Under the pieces are notes generated by a model, which was not told the DNA's origin, searched no databases, and saw only the letters and a program-made list of their open reading frames with translations. Of a stretch of DNA of 57,104 bases, positions 8,299 through 16,548 are shown in pieces. Both the position numbers and the translations under genes were made by a program. This DNA is from JAMIFN01 sp035906235 (GTDB lineage: Bacteria; Pseudomonadota; Gammaproteobacteria; Burkholderiales; Burkholderiaceae_C): positions 1 through 57,104 of the forward strand of contig JAMIFN010000053.1 in NCBI GenBank assembly GCA_035906235.1, read 5' to 3'. Numbering within the stretch: the first letter of the stretch is position 1; every line of letters starts with the position of its first letter.

Positions 8299-9138
8299 AT
8301 GTGGGGTGCATTATCCATGCAGCAGCGCACGCGCGGCTACGCACGCTGGACGGTAGGCCTAGCAATAGCAGCAGCGCTGTTGTTGTCGGCAGCTTGTTCT
8401 AGCCAAGCCGGTTATAAAAAAATTGGCCCTAACTCCACCGCGCAAGAAATTTACACCGATGCGCGTGATGAAATGGACGCCAATAGCTACGACAAAGCCG
8501 TACCGCTATGGGAGCGGCTGGAAGGCAAAGCCGCAGGAACCCCACTGGCACAGCAGGCGCAGTTAGAGAAAGCCTATGCCTACTTCAAAAGTGGCGATCG
8601 CGCTAGCGCCATTGCCACCTTGGATCGCTTTGAAAAGCTGCACCCCACCAGCCCCGCCATGGATTACGCCTTGTACTTAAAAGGCATCATCAATTTCAAT
8701 GATGATTTGGGGATTTTGGGTTTTATCAGCAAGCAAGACCTGTCGGAACGAGACCAAAACGCAGCCAAGCTGTCACTGCAAGCTTTCAACGATTTATTGC
8801 GCCGTTACCCGCAATCAAAATACGCGGAAGACGCACAAAAGCGCCAACGCTACATCATCAACAGTCTGGCGCAGTCTGAGGTGAATGTGGCACGCTACTA
8901 CTACAGCCGCAAGGCCTATGTGGCGGCCATTAACCGCGCTCAATCGGCCATCAAAGACTATCCAGCCACCCCCGCGCAAGAAGAGGCCTTGTTTTATTTG
9001 GTCAAAAGCTACGACGCATTGAATCTGAAAACTCTGGCAGACGACAGTCGCCGTGTGTATGCCGCCAGCTACCCGCAAGGAAAGATGCTTAGTACTGGGC
9101 CGCAGTTGGAGCTTAAGCCCTGGTGGCGCCCTTGGTAA
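8299..9138 (+). CDS. bamD: Outer membrane assembly lipoprotein BamD
   Basis: BamD (ComL) is the essential lipoprotein of the BAM complex, which inserts beta-barrel proteins into the outer membrane. The ATG at 8299 has GGGGA six to seven bases upstream. The signal peptide ends in the lipobox SAAC (Cys33), followed by TPR-like helical repeats. Recognisable segments are AQEIYTDARDEMDANSYDKA near residue 50 and LRRYPQSKYAEDAQKR near 170. Total length of 279 residues is in the family range. Only 95 bp separate it from the divergent rluD start. Confidence 0.95.
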   Translation: MWGALSMQQRTRGYARWTVGLAIAAALLLSAACSSQAGYKKIGPNSTAQEIYTDARDEMDANSYDKAVPLWERLEGKAAGTPLAQQAQLEKAYAYFKSGDRASAIATLDRFEKLHPTSPAMDYALYLKGIINFNDDLGILGFISKQDLSERDQNAAKLSLQAFNDLLRRYPQSKYAEDAQKRQRYIINSLAQSEVNVARYYYSRKAYVAAINRAQSAIKDYPATPAQEEALFYLVKSYDALNLKTLADDSRRVYAASYPQGKMLSTGPQLELKPWWRPW

Positions 9139-9151
9139 ATTTGCTATTGTT

Positions 9152-9197
9152 TAAATAGCTTTCCGGGCAGGATTTCTGGCTTATTTTGCCAAAAACG
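9152..9197 (+). repeat. Divergent copy of the dispersed repeat
   Basis: The sequence AAATAGCTTTCCGGGCAGGATTT, then GGCTTATTTTGCCAAAAA, is a weaker match to the family. It lies between bamD and radA. Confidence 0.5.
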
Positions 9198-9218
9198 CAT
9201 CGAATTTGTGTTCAGCAT

Positions 9219-10598
9219 ATGGCCAAAGAAAAAACCCTCTACAGCTGCGCCGAATGCGGTGGCAGTACCCCGCGCTGGCAAGGCAAATGTCCGCACTGTA
9301 ATGCTTGGAACACCCTGAGCGAAACCGTGGCTGCCGCCAGCGGCGCAAGTAAAAACCGCTTTGCTGGCTTGGCGCCCGCGGCACCTGTGCAGGCTATTGC
9401 CGCCATTGCCGCGCAAGATGTATTGCGCACACCAACAGGGCAGAGTGAGCTTGACCGTGTTTTAGGTGGCGGCGTGGTGGACGGCGGCGTGATTTTGATA
9501 GGTGGCGACCCTGGCATCGGTAAATCGACCCTATTGCTGCAAGCCTTACACAGCTTGCAAAGTGCAGGCAGCAAAACCTTGTATGTCACCGGTGAAGAAA
9601 GTGCAGCGCAAGTGGCGCTGCGTGCACAGCGCTTGAATCTAGGCGACAGTCGGGTGCAAGTGCTGGCGCAAACGCAGTTGGAGGTGATTCAAAGCACCCT
9701 GAGCGCCGAGCAGCCACAAATTGCAGTCATCGACTCCATCCAAACCCTGTATTCCGACCAGCTCACCAGCGCCCCCGGCAGCGTCGCACAGGTGCGCGAA
9801 TGTGCAGCGCATTTAACCCGTTTGGCCAAAGCGCAAGGCATCACCATCATTTTGGTCGGCCATGTCACTAAAGAAGGCGCCTTGGCAGGCCCGCGCGTGT
9901 TAGAGCACATGGTGGATACGGTGCTGTATTTTGAGGGCGATACGCACAGTAGCTTTCGCCTGGTTCGGGCTATTAAAAACCGCTTTGGTGCTGTTAATGA
10001 AATCGGCGTATTCGCCATGACCGAGTTGGGCCTGAAGGGCGTGTCTAACCCCAGCGCCATTTTTCTCTCAACCCACGAAGAGCCCGTGCCTGGCTCTTGT
10101 GTGCTCGTCACGCTAGAAGGTACGCGCCCGCTTTTGGTCGAAATTCAAGCTTTGGTCGATAGCGGCGGCCCCAGCCCACGGCGCTTATCGGTGGGTTTAG
10201 ACCGCGACCGCCTCGCCATGCTGCTGGCGGTGTTGCATCGCCATGCGGGCGTCAGTTGCTTTGACCAAGATGTCTTCATCAATGCCGTGGGCGGCGTGCG
10301 CATTAGCGAGCCAGCGGCCGATTTAGCCGTGCTGCTGGCGATTCAGTCTAGCCTGCGTGGCAAAGCCCTACCCAAAGGTTTTATTGCTTTTGGCGAGGTG
10401 GGCTTAGCTGGCGAAGTGCGCCCCGCTCCCCGTGGGCAAGAGCGCCTGAAAGAAGCCGCCAAACTCGGCTTTAGTCACGCCATCGTGCCGCAAGCTAATC
10501 TGCCTAAAAAAGGCGATAAGGCCTTTGCAGGCCTTATCGTTCATGGGGTGAGCCGTATGGAACAAGCCATCGACATCGTGCGCGGTTTGCCGGTTTAG
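9219..10598 (+). CDS. radA: DNA repair protein RadA (branch migration helicase)
   Basis: RadA (Sms) drives branch migration of recombination intermediates with RecA. The ATG at 9219 (MAKEKTLYSC) gives 459 residues, the normal length. Domains in order: an N-terminal zinc finger (CAECGG, CPHC), a RecA-like ATPase with Walker A GGDPGIGKSTLL, the RadA-specific KNRFG motif near residue 250, and a C-terminal Lon-like domain. A perfect 10-bp inverted repeat (10514-10523 with 10530-10539) lies inside the coding region near the 3' end. It stands alone between bamD and a convergent phytase-like gene. Confidence 0.96.
   Translation: MAKEKTLYSCAECGGSTPRWQGKCPHCNAWNTLSETVAAASGASKNRFAGLAPAAPVQAIAAIAAQDVLRTPTGQSELDRVLGGGVVDGGVILIGGDPGIGKSTLLLQALHSLQSAGSKTLYVTGEESAAQVALRAQRLNLGDSRVQVLAQTQLEVIQSTLSAEQPQIAVIDSIQTLYSDQLTSAPGSVAQVRECAAHLTRLAKAQGITIILVGHVTKEGALAGPRVLEHMVDTVLYFEGDTHSSFRLVRAIKNRFGAVNEIGVFAMTELGLKGVSNPSAIFLSTHEEPVPGSCVLVTLEGTRPLLVEIQALVDSGGPSPRRLSVGLDRDRLAMLLAVLHRHAGVSCFDQDVFINAVGGVRISEPAADLAVLLAIQSSLRGKALPKGFIAFGEVGLAGEVRPAPRGQERLKEAAKLGFSHAIVPQANLPKKGDKAFAGLIVHGVSRMEQAIDIVRGLPV
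10514..10539. repeat. Perfect 10-bp inverted repeat inside radA
   Basis: CGATAAGGCC and GGCCTTATCG are separated by TTTGCA. It is in frame inside the RadA Lon-like domain. No T-run follows, so it is not a classical terminator. Confidence 0.5.
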
Positions 10599-10628
10599 GG
10601 AGCCGCCTAGCACCAACCCATGTCGCCG

Positions 10629-12170
10629 TTACTTGGGCAAATAGTCAGCCAAAGCTTTGGGTAGGCGCACCAGCCAGAGGTGGGTGGCGACCTCGGCATC
10701 GTCCGCACGCCCTACCGTGTAGGTGTAAGGCGCAGTACCTGTGCATTTTTTACCGCTCCACTGCAGCGCAGCGTTCACGGTGCAGTCATCGGGTTTGAAC
10801 GATGTGCCTTTGCTGTCTTGCAAACTGGCCTTCACGCCAAAATCGTTGTCGTTGATGATGGCGATGGTGTAGGGGTCGATCAAGGTCAGGCCTTCCATCT
10901 TCTCAGCGGTCCAGCCGTGATCTTGGCGCAGATCAGAAACCAAGCCTTTGCGCACCAAGCTCACGCCTGCGGCTGTGAGTTCGGCGACGCTGCTGGCGTA
11001 TTCCAAATCCAAACCATTGGCCAATTTTTTGTCACTGATGTCGGTGGCGGCGCTCAGGTCTATGGTGTAGATGAGGTTGTGCACTTGCTCATCGGCCTTG
11101 AACTTGCCTTGCTCGATCAGGGCAAACTGGGTGTCATTAATCGCAACCAGATCGCCAATTTTGGCGTCTTTGGCTTTGTCGTAGGCGGCGACATCAATCG
11201 GGTAGGCAAATTGGCGTGTGGCTTTGCTGACGGGATCGTATTCGACCAGGCGTACAAAGGGCGCTTTATTGGTTTTGGCCGTGCTGTTATCGGGCAGTTT
11301 GGTATCGGGCATTTCCATGATGCTTTGCACGATCAAATACACCTTGCCATTAGGCGCAATGGCCACGCCCTCGGCGCCGCGATTGGGTTGGCGGTTTTTG
11401 ATGATTTCGGGCAGGCCAGAGCCAGGCGCGAGTTTTGTCACGATGCGGCCTGTGCTCATATCTACACGCGCTAAAAATGGGCCGTATTCGTCGCTGATCC
11501 AGGCGTGTTTGCCATCGGCCTCCAGCGCTATACCTTCGGGGTCTATACCATGCTCGTCATAGCCTTTACCCAAAATGCTCAAACCTTCGTTCAAGGCGAC
11601 TTCTTTACTATTGCCCACTGTGCCTACGGGCACAGGCAAGCCACTCACGCCCTGTCCGCTGCTCGTCAAAATATCCAGCGTGCTGAGAATGCTGGCTTTG
11701 CCATCCTTGAGCAAAATTTTGGCAAATTTGGGCACAAACTCAGGTGCGGGAAAGACTTTGGATTTGCTGCTGCTATTGTCAGCGGCCAAGTAATCGGGTG
11801 AATCTGCATTGGGGCCACGGTCGGTGATGCCCCAAAACAGCAGGCCACCATCAGGCTGGCGCCCGATATAGGCTAGGCCGGAGCCAGCGGCCAAGCTAAA
11901 GCCTAGGGGGTGGGCGGCGGCGGTACTGGGGTTGCTGCCGGTGTAGGGCACCATCTGCGCTGAATTCATGGTTAGCAAAGCCTTTTCTGGAGTGATGATG
12001 CTAACCGAAGGGGTAGGGATTTTTGTGGCCGTAGCGCTGGGGCTGGGCGTAGGGCTAGGCGAGGGATGGCTAGCGCCATTGCCGCCGCCGCAAGCGGCTA
12101 GGAAGGCGGCAGCCAGTGCGAGCACCGCAGGGAGTACGGGCGATTTTTTTTGGGGAATGGATTGAAACAT
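10629..12170 (-). CDS. Esterase-like phytase-family lipoprotein
   Basis: This 513-residue exported protein resembles the 'esterase-like activity of phytase' family (phytase-like domain, PF13449). The chosen ATG at 12170 begins MFQSIPQKKS and leads to a lipobox LAAC followed by a Gly/Ser/Pro-rich linker. The body has beta-propeller-like repeats with YIGRQPDGGLLFWGITDRGPNAD near the start and GIDPEGIALEADGKHAWISDEYGP in the middle. NRGAEGVAIAPNGKVYL follows, and the conserved ending is EKMEGLTLIDPYTIAIINDND. A longer frame starts 16 codons upstream but would spoil the signal peptide. The substrate is unknown; phosphate-ester hydrolysis is only a family-level guess. It is convergent with radA. 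Confidence 0.82.
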   Translation of the reverse strand: MFQSIPQKKSPVLPAVLALAAAFLAACGGGNGASHPSPSPTPSPSATATKIPTPSVSIITPEKALLTMNSAQMVPYTGSNPSTAAAHPLGFSLAAGSGLAYIGRQPDGGLLFWGITDRGPNADSPDYLAADNSSSKSKVFPAPEFVPKFAKILLKDGKASILSTLDILTSSGQGVSGLPVPVGTVGNSKEVALNEGLSILGKGYDEHGIDPEGIALEADGKHAWISDEYGPFLARVDMSTGRIVTKLAPGSGLPEIIKNRQPNRGAEGVAIAPNGKVYLIVQSIMEMPDTKLPDNSTAKTNKAPFVRLVEYDPVSKATRQFAYPIDVAAYDKAKDAKIGDLVAINDTQFALIEQGKFKADEQVHNLIYTIDLSAATDISDKKLANGLDLEYASSVAELTAAGVSLVRKGLVSDLRQDHGWTAEKMEGLTLIDPYTIAIINDNDFGVKASLQDSKGTSFKPDDCTVNAALQWSGKKCTGTAPYTYTVGRADDAEVATHLWLVRLPKALADYLPK

Positions 12171-12288
12171 CACAAAGCTTTCTGCGTCTGGTGGGTGTGT
12201 GAACCCTTGCCCACACATAGACGGCTAGCGTAAAAGCTGTGTGTGTCAGCGCCGTGACAAACGCAAAACTAAGCTGGTGCGGCGACTC

Positions 12289-12723
12289 CTAGGCGACCAA
12301 TATTTCGATGAGGCAATAGGCCACGACGCAATCATCTTCGTCGCTGATGCTGATATGAGGCAGCCATCGATGGTGTTTAAACATTTTTGTCAAATCACCG
12401 TGCAGGTGGATGCAGGGCTTGCCTAATTCGTCAGGCAAGATGCTGGCAGATTGAAACCCCATCATCCCCCGGATACCGCTGCCGATGGCTTTGGATAGAG
12501 CTTCTTTGGCAGCAAACCGGCTGGATAAAAACTGCATACCCCGATGGGGGTTTTTTTCATAGCGCTGGGCGAAGAGGGTTTGCTCGGCAGGCGTGAGCAA
12601 GCGTCGTACGATCCTATCCCCCTGACGGGAGTAAGCTGCACCCATGCGTTGGATGCTGCATATATCTACCCCTACACCCAAAATGCGTGCTTGCGTTTGG
12701 GGAAAAGCGGGTGACTCTTGCAT
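12289..12723 (-). CDS. acpS: Holo-[acyl-carrier-protein] synthase
   Basis: AcpS transfers 4'-phosphopantetheine from CoA to acyl carrier protein. The core motifs are GVGVDICSIQR (metal-binding Asp) and RFAAKEALSKAIG (catalytic Glu/Lys). The start is uncertain: ATG at 12723 gives 144 residues, close to family size, while ATGs at 12774 and 12813 would add low-similarity N-terminal sequence; none has a clear ribosome binding site. In most betaproteobacteria acpS follows pdxJ, which is absent here. Confidence 0.9.
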   Translation of the reverse strand: MQESPAFPQTQARILGVGVDICSIQRMGAAYSRQGDRIVRRLLTPAEQTLFAQRYEKNPHRGMQFLSSRFAAKEALSKAIGSGIRGMMGFQSASILPDELGKPCIHLHGDLTKMFKHHRWLPHISISDEDDCVVAYCLIEILVA

Positions 12724-12813
12724 AAGGGGGCATTGTGCCGCAGTGTTAGGGGCTCTTTGGTGTTTCTGAGTCATGGCGCGGGGGCCGCAGAGCACACCGA
12801 AGCAACTCATCAC

Positions 12814-13076
12814 GACTGACTGGTATGAATGTTGCTGATTTCTTCAGTTTGTGAACGCTCAGGCACGGCGTCCAAAGGCAGGGTTCCCCATCGCGTGGAC
12901 GAAAACTGTCGCTTACACTGTCGTTTTTTCGCTAGGCACAATGCGCTAGGGTAGCTGGACATTGACAAATCAGAGGCAGAAACGAAACACTTACTCGCGT
13001 GTCTGCATGGCTGTTAGCGTGGGATCTGGGATCGCCCTTGAAAGGGTTGTGGGCTATTTTTGAAAGTTATACTGTT
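12814..13076. other. Intergenic region between acpS and a divergent unrecognised gene
   Basis: This stretch of about 260 bp must hold the promoters of the divergent gene to its right and possibly of acpS. It contains an ACTGTCG-type direct repeat (two copies about 13 bp apart near 12905-12930) and a lone TTGACA at 12962-12967 without a convincing -10 partner. No RNA gene or operator was recognised. Confidence 0.4.
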
Positions 13077-14114
13077 ATGTTTGGTTGGTTACTGGGTAAA
13101 GGCAAACCGCATCAAGCGGAGAAATCCTCAAAATCTTCTGCAGCCCACGGTTCTGGACAGGCCGATGCAGGCGATTTGGGGTTTGCGGCTGGTCGCAGTG
13201 ATGGTGCAACCGTCAAAGTAGCCTTGGCTGAGGCTGCAGACCGTGCCATGGAACAGCGCCGTGAGCAGCGTAAGGTCGATCGAATGGGGCGACGCGAAGC
13301 TCTGTTCGGGGTGGTGCGCGAGGTCATGCTGCGCTCGGGTATTTTGTCTTCGTCTTACAAATTCAAAGTGCTGTCGATTGATCAAAAAGGCCGGCACTTC
13401 CTCGTGTTACTGGATTTGTCCATGGAGTTGGCAGATACCGAGCCTGCAGGACGATTGTTAGAGATTGAGCAAATGATTGCCGATACCGCCATGAGCCGCA
13501 TGCAGGTGGCTGTGCAGGCAGTGTACTGGCGCCATTTTGTACCAGGGCAAACTGCGTCTGTGCACTTGTCCACGGGGGATACCCAGCCTGGTGGTTTGAG
13601 CGCTTCGATTGGAATGGGTAGTGACAGCGCGATGGCGGAACACCAATTTCCGGCGCATAAAACTGAAGTGAAAGCCAAGGCTGTAGAAAATAGCGCAGCA
13701 GATGCGATCTCGACAGCCTTGGCGGAAATGCGTGCAAAAAATCGCGCAAAGAGCAAAGAACAAGCTCCAACGACGACTGCACAAGGTGTGGATGTTGCGG
13801 CTGGATTTGCGGCAACGCAAATTATCCAACGGCCGCAGTTGGGCGCCTCATCCGTGGATACGCAGGCTTTCCCTGAAACGCAAATGCACATCCGCATGGG
13901 GCAGGCAGCTGACCATGATGAGCTAGAGGCTTTTCAGCGCGCCTTGCGTGGCAAGCTCGCTGCTGCAGAGCAACACGATGACGACCCTGTAAGTATTTTT
14001 GTCAGCGGCAAGGCGTTAGATGGGCATCGTGATTTTGATGAGATGGACGAGCATTTCTCACGCGGGGGTGTGGACTTGAGCGGTACGCAATACGGTGAAC
14101 TCCCCAAATTTTAA
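13077..14114 (+). CDS. Unrecognised Burkholderiales-type protein
   Basis: The product is not recognised with a named function. From the ATG at 13077 (MFGWLLGKGK) it is 345 residues; a longer frame from 12999 adds 26 unlikely residues. A charged Arg-rich segment (REQRKVDRMGRREALFG) leads into an apparent folded domain near residues 75-160, with YKFKVLSIDQKGRHFLVLLDL and EIEQMIADTAMSR. An Ala/Gln-rich low-complexity linker follows. The conserved-looking C-terminus is FQRALRGKL, then DDFDE-like acidic residues and VDLSGTQYGELPKF. No signal peptide is evident. Similar proteins appear to occur in Comamonadaceae, which is recollection rather than proof. It is convergent with the patatin gene. Confidence 0.75.
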   Translation: MFGWLLGKGKPHQAEKSSKSSAAHGSGQADAGDLGFAAGRSDGATVKVALAEAADRAMEQRREQRKVDRMGRREALFGVVREVMLRSGILSSSYKFKVLSIDQKGRHFLVLLDLSMELADTEPAGRLLEIEQMIADTAMSRMQVAVQAVYWRHFVPGQTASVHLSTGDTQPGGLSASIGMGSDSAMAEHQFPAHKTEVKAKAVENSAADAISTALAEMRAKNRAKSKEQAPTTTAQGVDVAAGFAATQIIQRPQLGASSVDTQAFPETQMHIRMGQAADHDELEAFQRALRGKLAAAEQHDDDPVSIFVSGKALDGHRDFDEMDEHFSRGGVDLSGTQYGELPKF

Positions 14115-14185
14115 GCAAGGGTGGCTGCACTGTGGCTGTGTGGCAGGGGCGCGTTCGCAGGATCGTTTCTGTGTGGGGGGTAGCG

Positions 14186-15613
14186 TCAGTGTGCCGCCGG
14201 TAGCATAGTGGCGGACTGAATGGCTTGAGGGCTGGCGCCCAAATCGCGCAGCAAGCGTTCAAATTCTGGGTTGCTGCGCAATAGGTTCTCGCCCGTGGTG
14301 ATGAGCTCATCGACTTGGTATTCGGGCAAAGTCAAGGCGGTAGGGATGAGATAGAGCGCGTCGCGCAAACGGGAATCTTGTAATTGCTTGAAGTGCAGGT
14401 GTAAAAAATACAACTCAACGGGCGCGCCTGGTTTCGACCACGCCTGCACCCACTTTTGGGCGCTATCAGAGACCATGCTCAGGGTGTCGGCGCTATAGCG
14501 ATCCATCTGCATATCGGTGACGGCTTGTACCGTGTGGAGCAGAGAAGGCGATTCGGGGCTGGCATCAATCTGCAGATCGGTAGAGCGCATGCCATCGACG
14601 GAGATAATCACAAAGCGCCGTGGCGCTGGGCGTTCAAGACGCTGCCAAAAGTTCTCGACCCCGCCATTGGCCGCCATCAAGTCATAGAGCGCACGCAAGC
14701 CGAGGTTGTCGGTTACGCCGCCATCAATGAGGTGCAAATAATGCGCCCGATCATGCCTGCTATAGCGCTGCAAGATGCTCAAGTTATGCACCAAGGGGGC
14801 GGGTAAATTGCTGCGACTGGCCAAACGATCTATGCGCTGGGCGGTGTGTGTTTCGCAGCCTTGGTAGTTTTTTAGCAAAACGGGGCTAAAGACCAAAGGC
14901 ACAGCGGATGAGGCTGTGACGGCTTGAGCCAACGGCACGGGATTTAAATCAGAGCACAGCAAGTCAAAGTATTCTTGCGTGTACGAAAAACGCGCACCCT
15001 GCCCTAAATCCGAGGCGTTGATGATGAGTACGGGGGCATTGGGGCGTGTGAGATCTGAGAAATTTGCGCCGTGGAATAGGCGCTTGTCATACACCCGCAT
15101 GGCTTTTTGCGAGCGCGACTGCCGCGAGAGCAAATGCGCCAAGGTGAAGATATTGTCTTTTAACTCGCGCTCAATATCGGCTTTGAGAAAGTCGCGTTCG
15201 TAATGGTCAAAGATGGCATCGCCTTTGAGCGCGTAGTACGCAGCGGTAAAGCTACCGCCAGAAACTGCGCTGATGGCATCGACCTCATCGAGCAAGCGTC
15301 TGCCAGGCTGCCCCGGCAGGGGGACATTGCGCAGGCCTTTCAGTACGCCATAAGATAGCGCAGCCGCACGCGTGCCACCACCTGAAAACGCCAAAATCAC
15401 GGTGGTGCGATTAGGCGAATTCGCAGATTTGCGCATGGGTAGGCGATTGGCGCGTTCGGTTTGGGGCGTGCTCGTGACCGCGCCTAAGGGCGGGTTCATG
15501 ACGACAGGTGCAGAGCTGCAGGCTGCCAATGTCAGCAGCGCCAAGCCACCCACGCAACGCCAAGCCCACCTTAAAGGCGCAGAGTTAGGAGCGGCAACGG
15601 TCTTGGCTTGCAT
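14186..15613 (-). CDS. Patatin-like phospholipase, lipoprotein
   Basis: This is a predicted outer-membrane or periplasmic lipid acyl hydrolase of 475 residues. The N-terminus is a lipoprotein signal ending in LAAC. The patatin fold shows an oxyanion hole FSGGGTRAAALS, the nucleophile elbow AVSGGSF (GxSxG with the catalytic Ser), and a DGG motif (LIDGGVTDNLG) carrying the catalytic Asp. It lies 20 bp downstream of the metallo-hydrolase gene on the same strand, so the two are probably co-transcribed. The physiological substrate is unknown; some patatin lipoproteins act in phospholipid turnover. Confidence 0.88.
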   Translation of the reverse strand: MQAKTVAAPNSAPLRWAWRCVGGLALLTLAACSSAPVVMNPPLGAVTSTPQTERANRLPMRKSANSPNRTTVILAFSGGGTRAAALSYGVLKGLRNVPLPGQPGRRLLDEVDAISAVSGGSFTAAYYALKGDAIFDHYERDFLKADIERELKDNIFTLAHLLSRQSRSQKAMRVYDKRLFHGANFSDLTRPNAPVLIINASDLGQGARFSYTQEYFDLLCSDLNPVPLAQAVTASSAVPLVFSPVLLKNYQGCETHTAQRIDRLASRSNLPAPLVHNLSILQRYSRHDRAHYLHLIDGGVTDNLGLRALYDLMAANGGVENFWQRLERPAPRRFVIISVDGMRSTDLQIDASPESPSLLHTVQAVTDMQMDRYSADTLSMVSDSAQKWVQAWSKPGAPVELYFLHLHFKQLQDSRLRDALYLIPTALTLPEYQVDELITTGENLLRSNPEFERLLRDLGASPQAIQSATMLPAAH

Positions 15614-15633
15614 GGTGTGGGGTGCTCAGTCGC

Positions 15634-16401
15634 TTAGTTGGGAATGCGGTAATGGGCTTGGGTGAAATGATCCACGCCACACTCCAAACCGTCAATCCAG
15701 TCGATAAATTCCGCAACAGCCGCGCCTTGCATGGGGCGACCGTGTTGCGGCACGATCATAGCTATGGGCAGCTGGCGCGCCATCTCGGCCCAAAAATGCA
15801 AAATGCGTGAAGACACCATATAGCGGCGATGAAAGCCTTCCATCTTCGGGATGTGGTCTTTGAGCGAAGTGACAGGCACGGCGGCCTCAGCGCCACTGAC
15901 CAAAGACGCGCCCAAATCACCGCTGAACAAAATGCGGCTGATGGGGTCCCAAAACTGAAAATTCCCCTCAGAGTGCATAAAGTGTGCAGGCAGGGCCAGC
16001 AGATGGGTGTTGCCCAAAGGCAGTTTCATACCCGCATCGGGGATGCCGACGATGCGCCCAGCGGTTTTGCCAGGTTTGCAAAAATGCGGGGCAAAACGCA
16101 CCCAGAGCTGGGAGATGTAGAGGCTAGCCTGCGTGCTCGTCATCCAGCGATCGAGCGAGGCAATGATGTCGGGGTCAGCGTGCGAGGCCAAAATTTGGCT
16201 CAGGTTTTGCACCGGAAAATAGCGCCCAATCGTCAGCAGCAGTTCGTTATACGAAGTATTGCCACCCGGGTCGATCAGCGCGCCTGTGTTGCCATGCACG
16301 ATGAGGAATTGGTTGGCCTGCACCGCCTCGCCATCCTCTTCGCCCAAATGGGACACCATCAGGCAAACATGCCCATTCTTGTTGTACAACTCTATAGCCA
16401 T
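15634..16401 (-). CDS. Diiron-type MBL-fold hydrolase/oxidoreductase (ODP-like)
   Basis: The 255-residue protein has a metallo-beta-lactamase fold of the flavodiiron/ODP type rather than the hydrolase type. Metal-ligand positions are suggested by SHADPDIIAS (His and Asp residues in the HxExD-like motif, with Asp instead of Glu), HFMHSEGNF, LFSGDLGAS and VPQHGRP. There is no flavodoxin domain, so it is a stand-alone diiron domain like the oxygen-binding ODP proteins of chemotaxis-linked systems (family-level inference). There is no signal peptide, so it is cytoplasmic. It is transcribed first, 20 bp ahead of the patatin lipoprotein gene. Confidence 0.8.
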   Translation of the reverse strand: MAIELYNKNGHVCLMVSHLGEEDGEAVQANQFLIVHGNTGALIDPGGNTSYNELLLTIGRYFPVQNLSQILASHADPDIIASLDRWMTSTQASLYISQLWVRFAPHFCKPGKTAGRIVGIPDAGMKLPLGNTHLLALPAHFMHSEGNFQFWDPISRILFSGDLGASLVSGAEAAVPVTSLKDHIPKMEGFHRRYMVSSRILHFWAEMARQLPIAMIVPQHGRPMQGAAVAEFIDWIDGLECGVDHFTQAHYRIPN

Positions 16402-16508
16402 GTGACTGCTTTCTTGGCAACTGCGATGGCGGGCAGTTTAGCAAAGCAAAAGGGCGTTTCTGTGGCTGATCAAATGCGGTATTTGATACAGCATAAATAA
16501 GTGCCAAA

Positions 16509-16548
16509 TAGCCAAAAAATGGCGAAAAAGCTGCCTAGATAGCTATGG
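16509..16548 (-). repeat. Dispersed repeat copy overlapping the bioA 3' end
   Basis: On the minus strand it reads ATAGCTATCTAGGCAGCTTTTT, then CGCC and AAAAAATGGCT. The bioA stop codon and the last two or three codons lie in this copy. Confidence 0.6.

Noticed and set aside
10680..11474. Long open frame opposite the phytase-like gene
   Set aside because: It is a shadow of the phytase-like gene on the other strand; no domain, no ribosome binding site.
12962..12990. TTGACA that could be a -35 box
   Set aside because: No acceptable -10 at 16-18 bp spacing.
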